A stretch of DNA of 64,000 nucleotides, taken from Algoriphagus vanfongensis DSM 17529 (GTDB lineage Bacteria > Bacteroidota > Bacteroidia > Cytophagales > Cyclobacteriaceae). The first letter of the stretch is position 1. Each line of letters starts with the position of its first letter. Below are positions 35,393 through 44,449 of the stretch, one piece after another. The stretch lies in the NCBI RefSeq assembly GCF_000429465.1, contig NZ_AUBX01000009.1:1-64000 (forward strand). Reading direction: 5' to 3'. Below the pieces are notes generated by a model that saw only the letters and a list, made by a program, of their open reading frames with translations, searched no databases and was not told the DNA's origin. The position numbers and the translations under genes were made by a program.

Positions 35393-36196
35393 ATGCAACT
35401 AACCAAAATCAAAGGGTTTAAAGGAAATGAGGAAAGTGTAATACAGGTTTATGCTTGGGGTGAAATTGAAGAGATTTTTAATGCGATAGATTGGGAAGAA
35501 TTTCACATTTTGACTTTAGAAAAAAGTGAGGGATGTTGCTGTGATATTAGTGGCAATACTAGTGTGGATGGACTTTCTGCCTCGATCCTTTATAATGGTG
35601 AATTTTATATAACTGATGAAGCTCCAAATAGCCTTCAATTCGCAAAAAGAATATTAAAGGTCTTTTTTGTTGATGAGGAAAAAGCTTTTGAGATTTACTT
35701 TTCAGGAAATACATTACCTCCAAGAATTCTGAAGCGATCTACAAATAGATTTTTTGGAATAGTTATGCTGGTGTTTTTACTCTCAATTACTCTGATTCCT
35801 GCATATATCTTATTGAAGGATGACTTAAAGTTTCTCGGAAGAAGGGATGTCGCATATGCGAGAGCAGTTGTTGTTGATATCAAAAAGCAGAATTATGGTG
35901 GAAGGTATTTCTTTCAAAGAGTCACTTATGAGTTTAAAACCGAACAAGGGGTTTATCAGGGCGAGTTTTTAGGAGGAAATCGACAGGGATTTTCTCAGGT
36001 TGGAGATGAATTAAAAATACGATACATAAATTCTGATCCTACTATCAGTGATTTTGAAGGGAGATATGTCAAGGTTACTAAAGCCAGAAATTCTTCAGCT
36101 TACGCAAAAGCACAAAAAAGAGAACAAGACAGTTTGAGACTTGGATTAGATAGTCTTTCTGAAATTCAAGATATGGATACTGTATTCATTCCCTGA
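35393..36196 (+). CDS. Membrane-anchored hypothetical protein with DUF3592-like C-terminal part
   Basis: A 267-residue protein. The N-terminal 110 residues are soluble, with a Cys-rich CCCD piece, and may be a separate small domain. One or two hydrophobic segments (near 120-141) are followed by a soluble C-terminal domain with YFFQRVTYEFKTEQGVYQGEF and VGDELKIRYINSDPTISDFEG, as in DUF3592-type domains. The frame extends to a TTG at 35366, but ATG at 35393 gives a well placed start after an AGAGG. The function is unknown. It is not in an evident operon. The N-terminal domain somewhat recalls immunity-type proteins, though this is weak. Confidence 0.6.
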   Translation: MQLTKIKGFKGNEESVIQVYAWGEIEEIFNAIDWEEFHILTLEKSEGCCCDISGNTSVDGLSASILYNGEFYITDEAPNSLQFAKRILKVFFVDEEKAFEIYFSGNTLPPRILKRSTNRFFGIVMLVFLLSITLIPAYILLKDDLKFLGRRDVAYARAVVVDIKKQNYGGRYFFQRVTYEFKTEQGVYQGEFLGGNRQGFSQVGDELKIRYINSDPTISDFEGRYVKVTKARNSSAYAKAQKREQDSLRLGLDSLSEIQDMDTVFIP

Positions 36197-36596
36197 TTCT
36201 ACAATTAGAGTGCCTCTCTGAGGCTCATGTGATGGGTTCCTGCTGGAGCTTGCGAGATTGGGGATTCATTGGGTGATATCAAGTGTATAGTAGCGCCAGC
36301 GGTGCATTTTAATGTTTGTGAAAATTAGCATCTTAGCTTCATAGTACCTCTCTAAGGCTTTTTTGATGGATTTACATTGCAGGGATAGGGATGAGGTTAT
36401 TGAATTATTCTGTTACTTTTTGTTGGGGGCGTGGTAGCACCAGCGGTGCGTCATGATTGTAGCCTTTCGGATGTATGAGGCTCTTAGAGCACCAGAGGTG
36501 CGATTTGATTAAAAGCTTTGGAAATCAAAATCAATTGCAATGGTTGATTTTCAAAAGGAATCCCATTTCCTATCTTTACCCACCTAAATTGTAGCG
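36197..36596. other. Spacer with short palindromic repeats
   Basis: Four hundred bases without a gene. It contains three versions of one GC-rich palindrome (listed separately) and a loosely repeated CCTCTCTGAGGCT/CCTCTCTAAGGCT segment at about 36212 and 36347. These resemble dispersed intergenic repeats of Bacteroidota. The block should also hold the promoter of the SDR-helicase genes. Confidence 0.6.
36293..36501. repeat. Three copies of a GCACC-nnn-GGTGC palindrome
   Basis: GCGCCAGCGGTGC (36293-36305, one mismatch), GCACCAGCGGTGC (36437-36449) and GCACCAGAGGTGC (36489-36501) are the same short hairpin with different spacers, 144 and 52 bases apart. Irregular spacing and no flanking unique spacers rule out a CRISPR array. 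REP-like element or binding site are possibilities. Confidence 0.65.
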
Positions 36597-37409
36597 ATGA
36601 AGTTTAAAGATAAAGTAGTAGTCATTACTGGCGCCACATCAGGAATCGGAGAAGCTTGTGCGGAGGTATTTGGGAGAGAAGGAGCCAAACTCTGCATCAC
36701 GGGTAGAAATCCTGAAAAACTTGGAAAAACACAGCAGCAACTCGAGTCAAAAGGATTTGAAGTCTTAGCAGTCTTGGCAGATGCCGGTTCAGAATCGGAT
36801 AACAAAAAGATGGCTGAAGAAGCCCTTCAACGATTTGGCCGAATTGATGTCTTGATCAATAATGCGGGGATTTCTATGCGTGCCTTGTTCCAGGATTTGG
36901 ATTTGGAGGTTTTTCACAAAGTCATGGATACCAATTTCTGGGGCACTGTCTATGCTACTAAGTATTGTCTTCCGGCTATTTTGGAGTCCAAAGGATCTGT
37001 CATTGGAGTTTCTTCGATCAATGGCTATCGTGGTACTCCAGCTCGGACAGCCTATACAGCCAGTAAATACGCCATGAACGGTTTTTTCGAAGCCCTTCGC
37101 ACGGAAGTGATGAAGAAGGGAGTTCATGTGCTGGTGGTAGCACCTGGTTTTACAGCTTCTAATATTCGAAATTCCGCTTTGACCGCAGATGGATCTTCTC
37201 AAGGTGAATCTCCCCGTGATGAAGGGAAAATGATGACTTCTGAAGAGGTGGCTCAGCACATGCTAAAAGCCACAGTGAAAAGGAAAAGAGATATTGTCTT
37301 GACTTCTGAGGGCAAATTGGCTGTGTTTCTGAACAAATGGATTCCTGGGATTCTGGATGGAATCGTCTATAATAAAATGGCCAAGGAAAAAGACTCCCCC
37401 TTTCAGTAA
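36597..37409 (+). CDS. SDR family oxidoreductase
   Basis: A 270-residue short-chain dehydrogenase. TGATSGIG (11-18) forms the cofactor loop, NNAG (88-91) follows, and S139/S140, Y153 and K157 (in YTASKYAM) are the catalytic residues. TGRNPEK at about 35-41 points to NADP(H). A C-terminal extension is typical of the dehydrogenase/reductase SDR-7-like subgroup. Its TAA is followed directly by the ATG of the helicase gene, so the two are probably expressed together, though no biochemical link is obvious. Confidence 0.88.
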   Translation: MKFKDKVVVITGATSGIGEACAEVFGREGAKLCITGRNPEKLGKTQQQLESKGFEVLAVLADAGSESDNKKMAEEALQRFGRIDVLINNAGISMRALFQDLDLEVFHKVMDTNFWGTVYATKYCLPAILESKGSVIGVSSINGYRGTPARTAYTASKYAMNGFFEALRTEVMKKGVHVLVVAPGFTASNIRNSALTADGSSQGESPRDEGKMMTSEEVAQHMLKATVKRKRDIVLTSEGKLAVFLNKWIPGILDGIVYNKMAKEKDSPFQ

Positions 37410-40400
37410 ATGCCCGAAACAATCTTTCAGACCTATCTCAACCGACTGACCGACCTGTCTACCCGCAACAGGTCGCTTTATTTGCCTAGGTTGGAGGGAT
37501 ATGGAATGATCGATTTGAAAGATTTTGATTTTTTGATCGGTGATTCGGCTTTTAGCCTGATTAGATCATTGACTGAGGGTAAAAAGCACATCTCATTGAT
37601 CCCAGAAGTAGATCCGCGTTCTGGAGATTCCAACCAACTTTCTAAAAGTTTGACTAGGATCTCCCATCGGGATCAAATGAGTCAGGAGGAAACCGGCGAG
37701 CAAAGTCTACATGTCGCTTGGCTTTTTGCAGAAGGAAAGCTTATTAATGGACAAGTGCTGCGAGCTCCACTTTTGATCCAGTCCGTTACTTTGATTCGAG
37801 AAAAGAAACAATGGAAGCTTGCATCAAATGGGGGTTGGAAATGGAATTCTGCTTTTTTGCTTGCGTGGAGGCATGCTATGAAATCAGACTTTGAAGAGGA
37901 ACTGTCTGATGAATTGCTGGGTGAACTGCCATCAGACATGGTGGATTTTCGCGTGAAATTCAACCTGTTGATTCAGAAGTTTTTTGATATTCAAGTTCAG
38001 TCCAACCTGTTTGAAGATCAGGTCCAACCTTTTGCCAATTCTCAGATTTATCTGGATCAGGAACGCTTTCAGGATGGAAGACTAGTCTTGAAACCTTATG
38101 CGGTTTTGGGTTCGTTTTCGCAGGGGGACAGTTTCCTGATTTCTGATTATGTGCGACTGAATGCATCGAGTCAATTTGAAAACCTTGAGGAATTATTCCA
38201 AATGAACTTTGGTACTGATGAGTTGCTACCAGAACCTAGAGAAGAGAATCTGTACCCAGTATTTCCTCTTGATGCTTCCCAAGAACAGGCACTCATTCAG
38301 GTCAGAAGAGGGAGAAGTATTGTCGTACAAGGTCCTCCAGGCACCGGTAAATCTCAATTGATTGCCAATTTGGTATCAGATTTCATCTCCCGAGGCAAAA
38401 AAGTCTTGGTAGTTTCCCAGAAACGAGCTGCTCTGGATGTGGTATTTGAGCGGATGGATAGCTTGGGTTTTGGTCCATTTCTGGCTGTAGTGCATGATTT
38501 CCATGGAGATAGGAATTCACTTTTTGATAAAATCAGGATGCAACTGGATGCTATCGAGCTCTATCAGCAAGAGAATAGAGGGATGGATTCGATCCAGCTT
38601 GAGCGCGAGATTGCTGTTCTTTCCAGGACGATCTCTAGACTTTCCGACAAGTTTGAAGAATTTAGAAGGGCCTTATTTGATGCGTCTGCGGCAGGCTTAC
38701 CTATCAAAGCGCTGTATCTGAAGGCAGCTCGACAAAAACCATTTTTTGAGTCCGAAGAATTGCTGCGATTGGATTGGGAGCAAGCTGGAAAATTTGAGAA
38801 TGACTACCGGGTTTTCTTTGCCTATCAGGATAAGTTCGAGCCTGGATTTTGGCAGGAGAGAAAGTCTTTTGCGATGGTAAAGCCAAGTGATTTTTCAAAG
38901 ATTGCTGATGCCTTGTATGAAGTCGAGAAATTTGGAAGCGGTGGCCTTGGACCGTTTCCCTTAGTCCAATATATACCGGTTCTGGAAGCAGTGTTGAAAG
39001 GAGAGTTGCAAGCTCAGCAAGTAGAACTTGCTCTTGATTCTTTGCTTTCACTCGCTGTTCCGGAGCAGCAGTTTTTCTGCGCATTTGATACTCAATTGAT
39101 GCAGTCTATCCGGGCACATACGTCCTTCGTGGAAGCGTATTTGAGGATCAGTGCTGCTTGGGAATTTGAGGTGGGTGAGGACTTATTGGCTTTGGAGCAG
39201 GAGCTTGAAGCAATTCTTCCGAAAGTAGCGACTTGGTGGGGAAGAGTGATTGTTCAATTTCAAAAGACTCGATATCCTCGAGTATTTGAGTTGCTGAAGG
39301 AAAATAGACAGGCTCTAAAATCAGAGGTTTTGCAAAAGGCTTTGGATGAAGTTAGGGCAAGAATCGAATGGAATCAAAAACGCAATTCTCTGCCCGACCT
39401 GCCTTTTGTGGACGAGTTTTCTGAATTGCCGAGTCTTTTGCTTCAGCTCCAATCCTGCAAAGAATGGAGTGATAGCTGGAGTTTGATTTCTTCACTTTCG
39501 CTGTTTCGATCTTTCGAAGGGCAAGATTTTCAAGATTTTCGTTCTTCCTTAAAGCAGGCGCTTGAAAGCATTCAGCAGCTTCAAAGTCAGGCATTATCTT
39601 GGAGGTTGTGGTTGTCTGACTATCAGATCGTTCAGGTGATAGAACATGGTCTTTCTGGTGTGTTTTCTGATCCCCGCATGGAGTGGCAATCTATTTTCGG
39701 AGAATTGCAGGCGTTTGATCTGTTTCTGGAAAACTGGGATAGGAAAGATTTGGGACTGAGGCTTTGGTCCAATGATACTAATCCATGCCTTGAGGAGCAA
39801 TTAAGCCATTTTTGGAACGGTTGGTATTTGGCGTGGATAGGCGAGCTGGAGCGTAGGGATCCGGTCTTATCCGAGGCTGGCAGTATCAAGATGAAGCATG
39901 AAATGCAGGAGCTTCCCTCAGCTATTTTAAAAAAGAGAGAGCTTTCTCATCATGTGGCTTTGCTGAGGGTGAGGGAAGAGATGGTGCGTGAGCTGGAGTA
40001 TAATCGACTTGGAAATCGACTCACCTTCCGGGAACTACAGCATCAAGTGACTAAAAAACGGCAGAAATGGTCTGTGCGGAAAGTAGTGGAGGAGCTCAGC
40101 CATGAGTTGTTTCGAGTTTTGCCTTGCTGGCTGTGTAGCCCTGAGACCGTGTCTGCTGTTTTTCCGATGGAGCAAAAGTTTGATCTGGTGATATTCGATG
40201 AAGCTTCGCAATGCGCCGTAGAGAAAGGTTTGCCTGCGATGCTAAGAGGTAAGCAGCTAGTGGTCGCTGGAGATTCCAAGCAGCTCAGACCTACCGACTT
40301 CTATCGGGTGAAATGGGATACTCAGGATGATGGGGTAGAGTTGGAGTCCGAATCACTTTTGGAGCTTGGTGCTTATTACTTTGAAGAGCATTCGCTTCGA

Positions 40401-41279
40401 GGGCATTATCGTTCGGCTGACCCGGCTTTAGTTCATTTTTCCAATCAGCATTTCTATGAAGGGAAGTTGGAAGCATTGCCAGATTATCTAGCGATCAAGG
40501 AGGCTGTTTCGGCTTTTACCTGGAGAAAAATTGATGGGTTCTGGCAAAACCAAGTCAATAGATTGGAGGCAGAGGCTGTGGTGGTCCAAGTGAATCAAAT
40601 TTTGGCAAAAAATCCGAAGCATAGCATAGGAGTAGTGACGGGTAATTATCCTCAGATGGAGTTGATTCGGGAGTTGCTCTGGACGAGTGGGGTACAAGAT
40701 GGTGCTGTCAAAGTTCGAAATATCGAGAATGTGCAAGGAGATGAATTTGATCAGGTGATTTTATCACTGGGATACGCAGCTAATGAGGAGGGGAAGCTGA
40801 CTACCAATTTTGGTTTGCTGGGTAAAAATGGAGCTGCAAATCGACTGAACGTGGCTGTCACCCGAGCCAGAAAAAGGATGCATGTTATTTCTTCTCTTGC
40901 TCCGGAAGACTTTCGTCCGAAGCATCTCCAAAATCATGGCTTACATCTACTTTTTGAGTTTTTGAGTTTTGCAGAAAAGCAAAGCCAAGGTCATACAATA
41001 GCTTTGTCGGAAAATAGCGTAGAGGGTTTTGAGGTGGAGTGGAGTTTGAAGCGATTGCTTGCTGAGAGGAATTCACAGTATTCTCTGGATACGCCGTCTC
41101 ATTTGATGGACTTGGTTGAGCAGGAGGGGGGGGCTCAAGGGCATGCTATTTTGACGGATGATCAGCGTTTTTTTAATGCTCCTTCTGCCAAGTCTGCTAT
41201 GGCCTATCATCCTATTCTACTTCAAAGTAAACACTGGGACTGGAGATGGAAGTGGAGTAGAGAGTTATTTTTGGACTAA
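37410..41279 (+). CDS. Large superfamily-1 AAA/DNA2-like helicase
   Basis: A 1289-residue protein. An N-terminal LNRLTDLSTRNRSL segment (11-23) resembles the DUF4011-type N-terminus of bacterial DNA2-like helicases. Walker A GPPGTGKS (308-315), Walker B FDEASQ (D930, E931), motif III AGDSKQLRP (about 951-959) and motif VI NVAVTRARKRM (about 1147) show an active SF1 core; about 600 residues of mostly helical insertion lie between motifs I and II. A short C-terminal part has no obvious nuclease. Relatives are found both in general DNA/RNA processing and in defence systems. A HipBA pair follows 130 bases later. The SDR gene stops directly before the ATG. Confidence 0.85.
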   Translation: MPETIFQTYLNRLTDLSTRNRSLYLPRLEGYGMIDLKDFDFLIGDSAFSLIRSLTEGKKHISLIPEVDPRSGDSNQLSKSLTRISHRDQMSQEETGEQSLHVAWLFAEGKLINGQVLRAPLLIQSVTLIREKKQWKLASNGGWKWNSAFLLAWRHAMKSDFEEELSDELLGELPSDMVDFRVKFNLLIQKFFDIQVQSNLFEDQVQPFANSQIYLDQERFQDGRLVLKPYAVLGSFSQGDSFLISDYVRLNASSQFENLEELFQMNFGTDELLPEPREENLYPVFPLDASQEQALIQVRRGRSIVVQGPPGTGKSQLIANLVSDFISRGKKVLVVSQKRAALDVVFERMDSLGFGPFLAVVHDFHGDRNSLFDKIRMQLDAIELYQQENRGMDSIQLEREIAVLSRTISRLSDKFEEFRRALFDASAAGLPIKALYLKAARQKPFFESEELLRLDWEQAGKFENDYRVFFAYQDKFEPGFWQERKSFAMVKPSDFSKIADALYEVEKFGSGGLGPFPLVQYIPVLEAVLKGELQAQQVELALDSLLSLAVPEQQFFCAFDTQLMQSIRAHTSFVEAYLRISAAWEFEVGEDLLALEQELEAILPKVATWWGRVIVQFQKTRYPRVFELLKENRQALKSEVLQKALDEVRARIEWNQKRNSLPDLPFVDEFSELPSLLLQLQSCKEWSDSWSLISSLSLFRSFEGQDFQDFRSSLKQALESIQQLQSQALSWRLWLSDYQIVQVIEHGLSGVFSDPRMEWQSIFGELQAFDLFLENWDRKDLGLRLWSNDTNPCLEEQLSHFWNGWYLAWIGELERRDPVLSEAGSIKMKHEMQELPSAILKKRELSHHVALLRVREEMVRELEYNRLGNRLTFRELQHQVTKKRQKWSVRKVVEELSHELFRVLPCWLCSPETVSAVFPMEQKFDLVIFDEASQCAVEKGLPAMLRGKQLVVAGDSKQLRPTDFYRVKWDTQDDGVELESESLLELGAYYFEEHSLRGHYRSADPALVHFSNQHFYEGKLEALPDYLAIKEAVSAFTWRKIDGFWQNQVNRLEAEAVVVQVNQILAKNPKHSIGVVTGNYPQMELIRELLWTSGVQDGAVKVRNIENVQGDEFDQVILSLGYAANEEGKLTTNFGLLGKNGAANRLNVAVTRARKRMHVISSLAPEDFRPKHLQNHGLHLLFEFLSFAEKQSQGHTIALSENSVEGFEVEWSLKRLLAERNSQYSLDTPSHLMDLVEQEGGAQGHAILTDDQRFFNAPSAKSAMAYHPILLQSKHWDWRWKWSRELFLD

Positions 41280-41322
41280 ATTTTGTGTTTTATGTATTAT
41301 AACTCATTCAATAATAACAATA

Positions 41323-41350
41323 AAATGATTTGATGTGTGATAAATCATTT
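41323..41350. promoter_or_regulatory. Palindromic operator candidate 1 upstream of hipB
   Basis: AAATGATTT (41323-41331) and AAATCATTT (41342-41350) form a perfect 9-bp inverted repeat with a 10-base spacer. It lies about 60-90 bases before the hipB ATG in an AT-rich stretch, as expected for autoregulation by a HipB-type repressor. Confidence 0.6.
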
Positions 41351-41379
41351 ATAAATTTTGTTTGTTTTTGGTGTGAAAT

Positions 41380-41417
41380 ATCATTCATTATAAGTATATT
41401 TGTTTGTAATGAATGAT
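41380..41417. promoter_or_regulatory. Palindromic operator candidate 2 spanning the hipB start codon
   Basis: ATCATTCATTA (41380-41390) and TAATGAATGAT (41407-41417) are a perfect 11-bp inverted repeat with a 16-base spacer. The right arm includes the hipB ATG (41409). Binding here, or a hairpin in the mRNA, would shut off expression. It is related in sequence to candidate 1 (shared ATCATT/AATGAT). Confidence 0.65.
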
Positions 41418-41762
41418 TTATCGGTTATGGATATTGCTCAGATGTCAGATATGGCTATACTCGAGATGATCGGGAAATATGTCAAGGAGAAAAGAATTCG
41501 AATTCAAAAGACCCAGGATCAATTGTCTCATGAGGCTGGTATCAGTCGCTCTACCTTGAGTCTTTTGGAGCGCGGAGAAAAGGTGAATTTGATCACTTTG
41601 GTGCAAGTCCTGCGGGTTTTGGATGAGTTGCAGATGCTGGAGATGTTTGACGTGCAGCCTCAGATCAGTCCGATCGAATATATCAAGCTCCAGAAAAAAT
41701 ACGAGCGTCAGCGAGTTCGTAATTCCGGAATGGCGGCAGAAAATCCTCCATCAGAATGGTAG
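41409..41762 (+). CDS. HipB-like antitoxin / XRE-family regulator
   Basis: A 117-residue protein with an XRE helix-turn-helix at about 18-75: IGKYVKEKRIRIQKTQDQLSHEAGISRSTLSLLERGEK. A C-terminal tail after residue 80 contacts partner proteins in this family. The downstream HipA gene starts 7 bases before its stop, and palindromes lie over its own start codon, so it should act as antitoxin and autorepressor. The frame extends to TTG at 41400; I chose ATG at 41409, which lies inside the palindrome. Confidence 0.85.
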   Translation: MNDLSVMDIAQMSDMAILEMIGKYVKEKRIRIQKTQDQLSHEAGISRSTLSLLERGEKVNLITLVQVLRVLDELQMLEMFDVQPQISPIEYIKLQKKYERQRVRNSGMAAENPPSEW

Positions 41763-43057
41763 TTGCGGCAGAGATTTGGCTTTGGGATCAGCTGGTGGGG
41801 GCTATTTTGTGGGATGAGAGACAGCAGGTGGCGGGGTTTGAGTTTGATGGGAAGTTTCTTCGGTCCGGATTGGATGTTGCGCCTATCACGATGCCTCTTG
41901 CTCAAGGGAGGCGCTTGCATAGCTTTCCGGAATTGAGGAGGGGTAAGAATGATCCATTTGACACCTTTAGAGGTTTGCCGGGGTTGCTGGCTGACATGCT
42001 TCCTGATAAATATGGGAATCAGTTAATAAACGCTTGGCTTACACAGAATTCACGTCCATCAGATAGTTTGAACCCTGTAGAGTTGCTGTGCTTCATAGGG
42101 AAAAGAGGAGTTGGGGCATTGGAGATTCAGCCATCACTCAGGCAAGAGTCTGGCCGCGCGAGCAACTTGGAGATAGAGAGTCTGGTGGGAATAGCCAACA
42201 GAGTGCTGAGTTCGAGGGAGGATTTTCAGGCCGATCTCTCCAAGGAAGAGGAGGTTGCTTTGGCGGATATTCTTAAGGTAGGGACCTCTGCTGGGGGAGC
42301 CAGGGCAAAAGCTGTGATTGCTTTCAATGAAATGACTGGGGAAGTGAAAAGCGGACAGGTGCATTCTCCAAAAGGCTTTAGTCATTGGATTATCAAGTTT
42401 GATGGAGTGACGGATAGTCAATTTGGGGCTTCTTTAGGCTATGGAAGGGTAGAAATGGCCTATTATAAAATGGCATTGGAGGCAGGGGTAGAGATGAGTG
42501 AGTGTAGGCTGATGGAGGAAAATGGCAGGGCGCATTTTATGACCAAGCGATTTGACCGAACAGCCAGTGGCCAGAAAATTCACATGCAAAGTCTCTGTGG
42601 TATCCGGCATTTTGATTTTAATCAGGTGGGATCTTATAGCTATGAGCAGGTCTTTGAGACAATGCGAATGTTGCGGCTCAGCTATCCAGAGGCGGAGCAG
42701 TTATTTATTCGGATGGTCTTTAATGTATTGGCTAGAAATTGCGACGATCATACCAAGAATTTCGCTTTCCTGATGGATCAGACGGGAAGCTGGAGGCTTT
42801 CACCTGCATACGATATCTGCTATGCATATCGTCCGGGCAGTCATTGGGTGAGCTCTCAGTCCTTGATGGTCAATGGGAAGCGAGAGCGTATTCTAGACGA
42901 GGATTTTTTAGAAGTAGCTAGGAAAATGAACATCAAAAAGCCCGAAGAAAAAATCAATCAGGTAAGGAATGCTGTTCAGAATTGGCTTCAATTTGCAGAA
43001 GAAATCAGGGTGGATTCTTCCCTTAGAGACGGCATTCAGGCAACGCTATTGGTCTAA
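41756..43057 (+). CDS. HipA-family serine/threonine kinase toxin
   Basis: A 433-residue HipA-fold protein. N-terminal subdomain with LPGLLADMLPDKYGN; ATP-binding region with GTSAGGARAKA; catalytic RNCDDHTKN (D330, D331, N335) and a metal-binding D353 in AYDICYA. These match the HipA kinase, which in E. coli phosphorylates glutamyl-tRNA synthetase and causes dormancy; the target here is unknown. It is the full one-piece form, not a split HipT/HipS. It overlaps hipB by seven bases, and its stop codon overlaps that of the convergent DUF72 gene, so any shift there would affect both. Confidence 0.88.
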   Translation: MVVAAEIWLWDQLVGAILWDERQQVAGFEFDGKFLRSGLDVAPITMPLAQGRRLHSFPELRRGKNDPFDTFRGLPGLLADMLPDKYGNQLINAWLTQNSRPSDSLNPVELLCFIGKRGVGALEIQPSLRQESGRASNLEIESLVGIANRVLSSREDFQADLSKEEEVALADILKVGTSAGGARAKAVIAFNEMTGEVKSGQVHSPKGFSHWIIKFDGVTDSQFGASLGYGRVEMAYYKMALEAGVEMSECRLMEENGRAHFMTKRFDRTASGQKIHMQSLCGIRHFDFNQVGSYSYEQVFETMRMLRLSYPEAEQLFIRMVFNVLARNCDDHTKNFAFLMDQTGSWRLSPAYDICYAYRPGSHWVSSQSLMVNGKRERILDEDFLEVARKMNIKKPEEKINQVRNAVQNWLQFAEEIRVDSSLRDGIQATLLV

Positions 43058-43938
43058 AACTGGAGCTGATTGCTTTCACCGTTGGGGATGGGGAGCGAAA
43101 GCCCCAATTTTTGATTGAGCTGTTTGATGAAGTGAGCAGAGAGAAGGGGAGATTCTTTCTCGACGTTTTGATGGACAAAGAAATAAAGCTTCTGAAGTCC
43201 CTGATCTTTCCATTGTTCGATGCGTCCTACCCACTTGTCTAAGCGCTCGTAATCACTGGCTACATTGGCTCCTACAAAGCGGACAAATGCCTCTCCGTTG
43301 CTAAGTCTCATGTGGAGCATATCTCTTCTTCCTGCGGTATCCACGATGATATTGGAAGTTTGGTACTGACGAAGTAGGTTGTAAAAGTCTTCGGCTTCAC
43401 TCCCTTGAAACCAAGCTTCATTTCGAACTTCGATTGCCAAGGGGATGTCCTTGGGAAATTCAGAGACAAACTTGATGATTCGATCGATGTCCTTTGGCTT
43501 GAAATTGTCATGTAATTGCAGGAAAATCATTCCCAGCTTTTCTTCCAAAAAACTCATCCGATCGACAAACTCCTCGGTGAGGGTACGCACATCTATTAGT
43601 CTTTTGAAATGGGAAATCGATTGAGGGATTTTTGGAAAAAACTTGAAATCAGCAGGAGTTTTTTCCTTCCAGATCAAGATCTGCTCTTTTTTAGGTACTC
43701 CGTAATGGGTGGCATTGAGTTCGATGGAGTTAAACTGTCGGGAATAGTAGCTGAGTTCGTCTTTTGTGCCTCTTGGATAAAAACCTTTAAGCTCCGCTCT
43801 GTTCCATTTAGCGCAGCCTACTGATACCTGTAAAGGTTCGTGTGATGGTAGCTTAAGGAGAGTTTGCTGGGTGTCTGGGTGATCTGAGGGGAGATTGAAA
43901 TCAATTTTTTCGGGATTTGCTACGCTTCCGAATTTCAT
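43054..43938 (-). CDS. DUF72 domain protein (YecE-like TIM barrel)
   Basis: A 294-residue DUF72 protein. It has VSVGCAKWNRAELKGFYPRG, YYSRQFNSIELNATHYGVP, FKFFPKIPQSISHFKRL, IFLQLHDNFKP and AIEVRNEAWF, which are the conserved blocks of the family. DUF72 proteins adopt a TIM-barrel fold and are common in bacteria; no reaction is established. The longest frame would need TTG at 43992, so ATG at 43938 is preferred. Its TAG overlaps the TAA of hipA by two bases on the other strand. Confidence 0.85.
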   Translation of the reverse strand: MKFGSVANPEKIDFNLPSDHPDTQQTLLKLPSHEPLQVSVGCAKWNRAELKGFYPRGTKDELSYYSRQFNSIELNATHYGVPKKEQILIWKEKTPADFKFFPKIPQSISHFKRLIDVRTLTEEFVDRMSFLEEKLGMIFLQLHDNFKPKDIDRIIKFVSEFPKDIPLAIEVRNEAWFQGSEAEDFYNLLRQYQTSNIIVDTAGRRDMLHMRLSNGEAFVRFVGANVASDYERLDKWVGRIEQWKDQGLQKLYFFVHQNVEKESPLLSAHFIKQLNQKLGLSLPIPNGESNQLQF

Positions 43939-44449
43939 GAGGGGTGGTGTTTGGGTGAATATCAAAGATAGAGCCAGTGCCTGTATTTCCAATATTGAAA
44001 GAGAGACATGTTGTCCAAGGTACTTTGTGAGTGGTCAAGCATCAGTGCATTGTGTGTCTTATTAATCTAATCTTTTGGGTATTATTCTTCTTTTTGATCT
44101 TCATATATCAATATTTTGCAGGTACTTAAATGTAAAAAATCTAAAATAAATTTTAATGACTGGTGACATATCTAAAAAAATTGAAAAAGCGTCTTATTTA
44201 TGAATAAAAAAATTTTTGATTTGCTTTTGAAATTTTCTTCAAATTCCTAGATTTACCTAATACAGTTTTGCATAAGGTCTGAATCCTGAGGTGTGACTTT
44301 GGGTTTCGGTTTATTGACAGAATTATTCATAACCAATTCACAAACAAATTTTAGCTTATGGCGAAAGATTTACGATTATTTCTTTCCAAGGGAGCCTGGG
44401 TTCAGGCCAAATTCCAATTCACTTTATTTCACAATTTTAATTACCAGCT
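43939..44449. other. Divergent AT-rich regulatory region before susC
   Basis: About 510 bases between the divergent DUF72 gene and susC. It is AT-rich, has no gene, and contains the candidate promoter at 44226-44255. A long 5-prime leader of about 190 bases before susC is implied if that promoter is used. Confidence 0.5.
44226..44255 (+). promoter_or_regulatory. Candidate Bacteroidota promoter for susC
   Basis: TTTG (44226-44229) followed 18 bases later by TAGATTTA (44248-44255) approximates the -33 TTTG / -7 TAnnTTTG pattern with one mismatch at the last base. It lies about 195 bases upstream of the susC ATG. Confidence 0.35.

Noticed and set aside
36200-36510. Possible CRISPR array from repeated palindromes
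   Set aside because: The repeats are only 13 bases, vary in sequence and are 52-144 bases apart with no uniform spacers; no cas gene is present in the window.
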